Source: Pseudomonadota bacterium
GTDB taxonomy: Bacteria; Pseudomonadota; Alphaproteobacteria; Acetobacterales; Acetobacteraceae
Direction: 5' to 3'
Length of the DNA: 7,138 bases
Assembly: GCA_021845835.1 (NCBI GenBank)
Contig: JAJZVE010000235.1
Span: 1 to 7,138, forward strand
Both the position numbers and the translations under genes were made by a program. Under the pieces are notes generated by a model, which saw only the letters and a list, made by a program, of their open reading frames with translations, was not told where the DNA came from and searched no databases. Within the stretch, counting starts at the first letter, position 1. Each line of letters begins with the position of its first letter. Below are positions 6,463 to 7,138 of this stretch, in pieces.

Positions 6463-6708
6463 GCGTGCCCTCCCCGTTCCGGCGTTCTGCCGCACGCCGC
6501 GCGCTGCCGCGACGAGACCGGCGTGGTTCGGGAGGCCGCGGTGTCGAAGGGATCGCCGTCATTGCGCATGCGGTCAGTTCGCCGGCTGCTCGTTCCTCAT
6601 GCCGCATAAAGCCCGAAGCGCAGTACCGTTTGCAAGTTAGACTTTGCATGTTCCGGGTGCGATCGCGACGCCCGGTTCCCGTCGGCACGCCGGCCGGTCG
6701 TGCGCCGG
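6463..6708 (-). promoter_or_regulatory. Non-coding gap before the T6SS operon; candidate promoter region
   Basis: No credible gene is seen here; frames running through it are shadows with Arg/Ala-rich composition. The stretch 6601-6650 is visibly richer in A/T than the rest of the window. It carries TTTGCA twice on the + strand (6629-6634 and 6643-6648, 14 bp apart). On the minus strand a loose -35-like TTGCAA (6635-6630) is followed after 18-19 nt by a poor -10-like TTTATG (6610-6605). I did not find a GG-N10-GC sigma-54 promoter at the TTGCA sites. Since all tss genes are codirectional and closely packed, transcription most likely starts here or further upstream, in or before the lyase gene. 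The promoter assignment itself is weak. Confidence 0.3.
6469..6473 (-). promoter_or_regulatory. Strong Shine-Dalgarno upstream of the tssA leader ORF
   Basis: The minus strand carries GGGGAGGG with its GGAGG core at 6473-6469, 6 nt before the ATG at 6462. It is the best ribosome-binding match in the region upstream of tssA and probably the entry point for translation of the operon's first gene. Confidence 0.6.
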
Positions 6709-7138
6709 TCAGGCCGCGCGGCGGAATCGCGCGAGCGGGCCGGAGCGCAGCAGCGCGCTTGGCAGCCGGCGCCCGACGATGCGCTCGGCCAGCCGTCCGG
6801 CCTCGACCAGCGCGTCGAGATCGACGCCGGTGGCGATGCCCATCTCCTCGCAGAGCAGCACCAGCTCCTCGGTGGCGATGTTGCCCGGCGCGCCCGTCTG
6901 GCCGGCGAACGGGCAGCCGCCGAGGCCGCCCACCGCCGCGTCGAACCGCGCGATGCCCAGCCGCAGCCCGGCATGCGCGTTGGCGATGCCGAGGCCGCGC
7001 GTGTCGTGCAGATGGAGCGACAGCCGCAGCGCCGGCCAGCGCGCGCGCACGGCGCCGACCAGCCGCTCCACCCGCGCCGGCGTCGCCCACCCCATCGTGT
7101 CGGCGAGCGAAACCTCCTCGACGGCGGCGCCGGCGTCG
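6709..7138 (-). CDS. mvaB: Hydroxymethylglutaryl-CoA lyase-like enzyme (partial, N-terminus off window)
   Basis: This is the C-terminal part (about 143 codons) of a DRE-TIM metallolyase, best matched to HMG-CoA lyase. That enzyme splits HMG-CoA into acetyl-CoA and acetoacetate in leucine and related catabolism. The frame is open to the window edge, so the ATG at 7095 is an internal Met (EVSLADTMGWATPARV spans it). Family features, numbered from that Met, are the HLHDTRG metal-binding motif (28-34, two His) and GLGGCPFAGQTGAPGN (57-72). The latter holds the catalytic-loop Cys (codon 6913-6915) and the metal-ligand Asn. IATEELVLLCEEMGIATGVD (73-92) follows the usual pattern. The protein ends with an Arg-rich tail and TGA at 6709-6711. 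It points the same way as the tss genes but has no known T6SS role. A related lyase of the same superfamily cannot be fully excluded without the N-terminal half. Confidence 0.85.
   Translation of the reverse strand, partial: DAGAAVEEVSLADTMGWATPARVERLVGAVRARWPALRLSLHLHDTRGLGIANAHAGLRLGIARFDAAVGGLGGCPFAGQTGAPGNIATEELVLLCEEMGIATGVDLDALVEAGRLAERIVGRRLPSALLRSGPLARFRRAA

Noticed and set aside
6574..6600. An 8-codon ORF (MRNEQPAN) in the upstream gap
   Set aside because: It has no ribosome-binding site, is very short and has no positional link to another gene.
6601..6660. A sigma-54 promoter upstream of the T6SS operon
   Set aside because: TTGCA-type -12 elements occur, but no GG doublet lies at the required distance (10 nt between GG and GC) upstream of either.
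6653..6675. Hairpin CCGGG/CCCGG after the lyase gene as an intrinsic terminator
   Set aside because: The stem is only 5 bp with a 13-nt loop and no T-run follows on the minus strand. Such matches are frequent by chance in DNA this GC-rich.
6161..7090. A 309-codon minus-strand frame bridging the lyase, the gap and tssA
   Set aside because: It is out of frame with both real genes. Its ends are Arg/Ala-rich shadow sequence over the lyase and over tssA, and it shows no recognisable domain.
1..7138. A new defence, phage-tail or extracellular contractile injection system
   Set aside because: TssA, TagJ, TssE, TssF, and T6SS-type TssB/TssC/Hcp are all specific to conventional T6SS. No unfamiliar gene is inserted among them in this window.

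Overview
This window holds part of a type VI secretion system (T6SS) cluster. It is very GC-rich by eye, with strong G/C bias at third codon positions and long open mirror frames on the + strand. The proteins and composition suggest a high-GC proteobacterium. An alphaproteobacterium such as a Rhodospirillales/Acetobacteraceae-like organism is my guess, but a betaproteobacterium is not excluded. All supported genes lie on the minus strand, so the region reads from right to left.

The right end (6709-7138) is the C-terminal part of a DRE-TIM metallolyase, most like hydroxymethylglutaryl-CoA lyase. It is a catabolic gene unrelated to secretion and marks the edge of the T6SS cluster. A non-coding gap of about 250 bp follows (6463-6708). 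It contains the only AT-richer patch in the window and is where a promoter for the T6SS operon would be expected. Next comes a possible 13-codon leader ORF with a strong Shine-Dalgarno sequence, which stops one base before tssA.

The T6SS genes then run tssA - tssB - tssC - hcp - tagJ - tssE - tssF, with tssF leaving the window at the left edge. This is the gene order I recall for the Pseudomonas aeruginosa H1-T6SS, including the accessory gene tagJ between hcp and tssE. TssA organises assembly. TssB and TssC form the contractile sheath, Hcp forms the inner tube, TssE and TssF are baseplate parts, and TagJ is a TssB-binding accessory protein. Spacing is tight within tssB/tssC (2 nt), tagJ/tssE (3 nt) and tssE/tssF (ATGA overlap). 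It is looser on both sides of hcp and between tssA and tssB, where a perfect inverted repeat abuts the tssA stop codon.

I found no novel system. The points most worth a second look are a long Hcp with about 30-40 extra residues near its N-terminus, the small coupled leader ORF before tssA, and the tssA-tssB hairpin. No effector, VgrG, PAAR, RNA gene, mobile element or CRISPR array is visible.
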